Of a stretch of 5,304 nucleotides of DNA, positions 4,927 through 5,304 are shown piece by piece. The first letter of the stretch is position 1; the number at the start of each line of letters is the position of its first letter. The DNA is taken from assembly GCA_024225895.1 (NCBI GenBank), contig JAAEMC010000498.1, forward strand, positions 1 to 5,304. Reading direction: 5' to 3'. This DNA is from Desulfobacteraceae bacterium. GTDB lineage: Bacteria > Desulfobacterota > Desulfobacteria > Desulfobacterales > Desulfobacteraceae. The notes below the pieces were generated by a model. That model saw only the letters and a program-made list of their open reading frames with translations, was not told the DNA's origin and did no database searches. A program made the position numbers and the translations under genes.

Positions 4927-5304
4927 ATGAGTTACAAGATCGAACTTCAGAATGCTGATAAAGGCTATACATACGACCAGGATAAAATCATTTCCCCGAA
5001 AGAGACAGTTGAAAGGGTAAAAGACAAATTGAAAACTCTGGATCTGGATATTTTGAGCAGCACCCGAAGAATTGACAACGGGCGGTTGGATATCCCCATA
5101 TATTTCAGCGAGTGCGGCGCAGATGCAAAAAAGATTATCGGAACCAACAAACAAATGGGGAAAGGCGGCACGCCCGAACAGTCCGAAGCCAGTGCTGTAA
5201 TGGAACTTTCAGAACGGTTCAGCTTCTTTTCTTTTGTCAAGGATGAAGCCAACTTCATTTCATCCCCCCCAAAAAAGGCCGGTGAAAAGCAAATCCCCTA
5301 CCAG
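4927..5304 (+). CDS. YcaO-family protein, 5' part (cut by the window edge)
   Basis: The frame is open for 126 codons from ATG 4927 to the window end, so the C-terminal and larger part is missing. YcaO proteins bind ATP and phosphorylate backbone amides, catalysing azoline or thioamide formation. E. coli YcaO is linked to beta-methylthiolation of ribosomal protein S12. The hallmark segment MGKGGTPEQSEASAVMELSE (77-96), followed by RFSFF, contains E93 and E96 of the ATP/Mg-binding ExxER motif. No signal peptide is seen. AGGA (4914-4917) is nine bases upstream of the ATG. The gene follows the MOSC gene by 48 bp on the same strand. C-terminal domains cannot be judged, so the subclass is open: stand-alone YcaO, thioamide-forming, or azoline-forming. 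A C7A6 homopolymer lies inside the frame at 5264-5276. Confidence 0.88.
   Translation, partial: MSYKIELQNADKGYTYDQDKIISPKETVERVKDKLKTLDLDILSSTRRIDNGRLDIPIYFSECGADAKKIIGTNKQMGKGGTPEQSEASAVMELSERFSFFSFVKDEANFISSPPKKAGEKQIPYQ

Noticed and set aside
4894..5258. Minus-strand ORFs of 86 and 97 codons opposite the YcaO gene.
   Set aside because: The plus-strand frame has a clear YcaO motif and ribosome binding site; the antisense translations show no domain features.

Overview
The window is moderately AT-rich bacterial chromosomal DNA. All credible genes lie on the plus strand. Protein content suggests an anaerobic, sulfate-reducer-like Desulfobacterota (Desulfobacteraceae-type) genome: a small ferredoxin-like four-cysteine Fe-S protein, a MOSC-domain protein with extra cysteines, and a stand-alone YcaO protein. 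This assignment is inferred from family resemblance and composition; no marker gene is present.

Layout. Positions 1-213 are a leader with a strong stem-loop (106-144) and a good sigma70-type promoter (160-187). They precede a 174-aa Fe-S cluster-binding protein (214-738). A 314-bp gap (739-1052) holds three inverted repeats and leads into a two-gene unit: a cation diffusion facilitator transporter (1053-1922) and, 14 bp on, a GNAT acetyltransferase (1937-2404). A long gap (2405-2997) has a possible decayed coding fragment in its first part. Its second part is a probable promoter and structured leader with a run of ten Gs, competing stems and very short ORFs.

That leader precedes an ECF-type sigma factor (2998-3573) and, 11 bp later, its membrane anti-sigma factor (3585-4334). 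The anti-sigma factor has a zinc-binding HxxxCxxC motif, one transmembrane helix and a cysteine-bearing extracytoplasmic domain. After 112 bp come a TTG-initiated MOSC-domain protein (4447-4878) and the 5' part of a YcaO-family gene (4927 to the window edge).

How the genes may work together. The sigma/anti-sigma pair is a classic cell-envelope signalling module. The cysteines outside the membrane suggest, by inference only, a redox or metal signal. MOSC proteins are linked to sulfur transfer and molybdenum cofactor handling, and YcaO proteins perform ATP-dependent amide activation, including thioamide formation. Their adjacency downstream of the sigma pair makes a sulfur-modification unit worth testing. 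No mobile element, CRISPR array, rRNA or tRNA was recognised.
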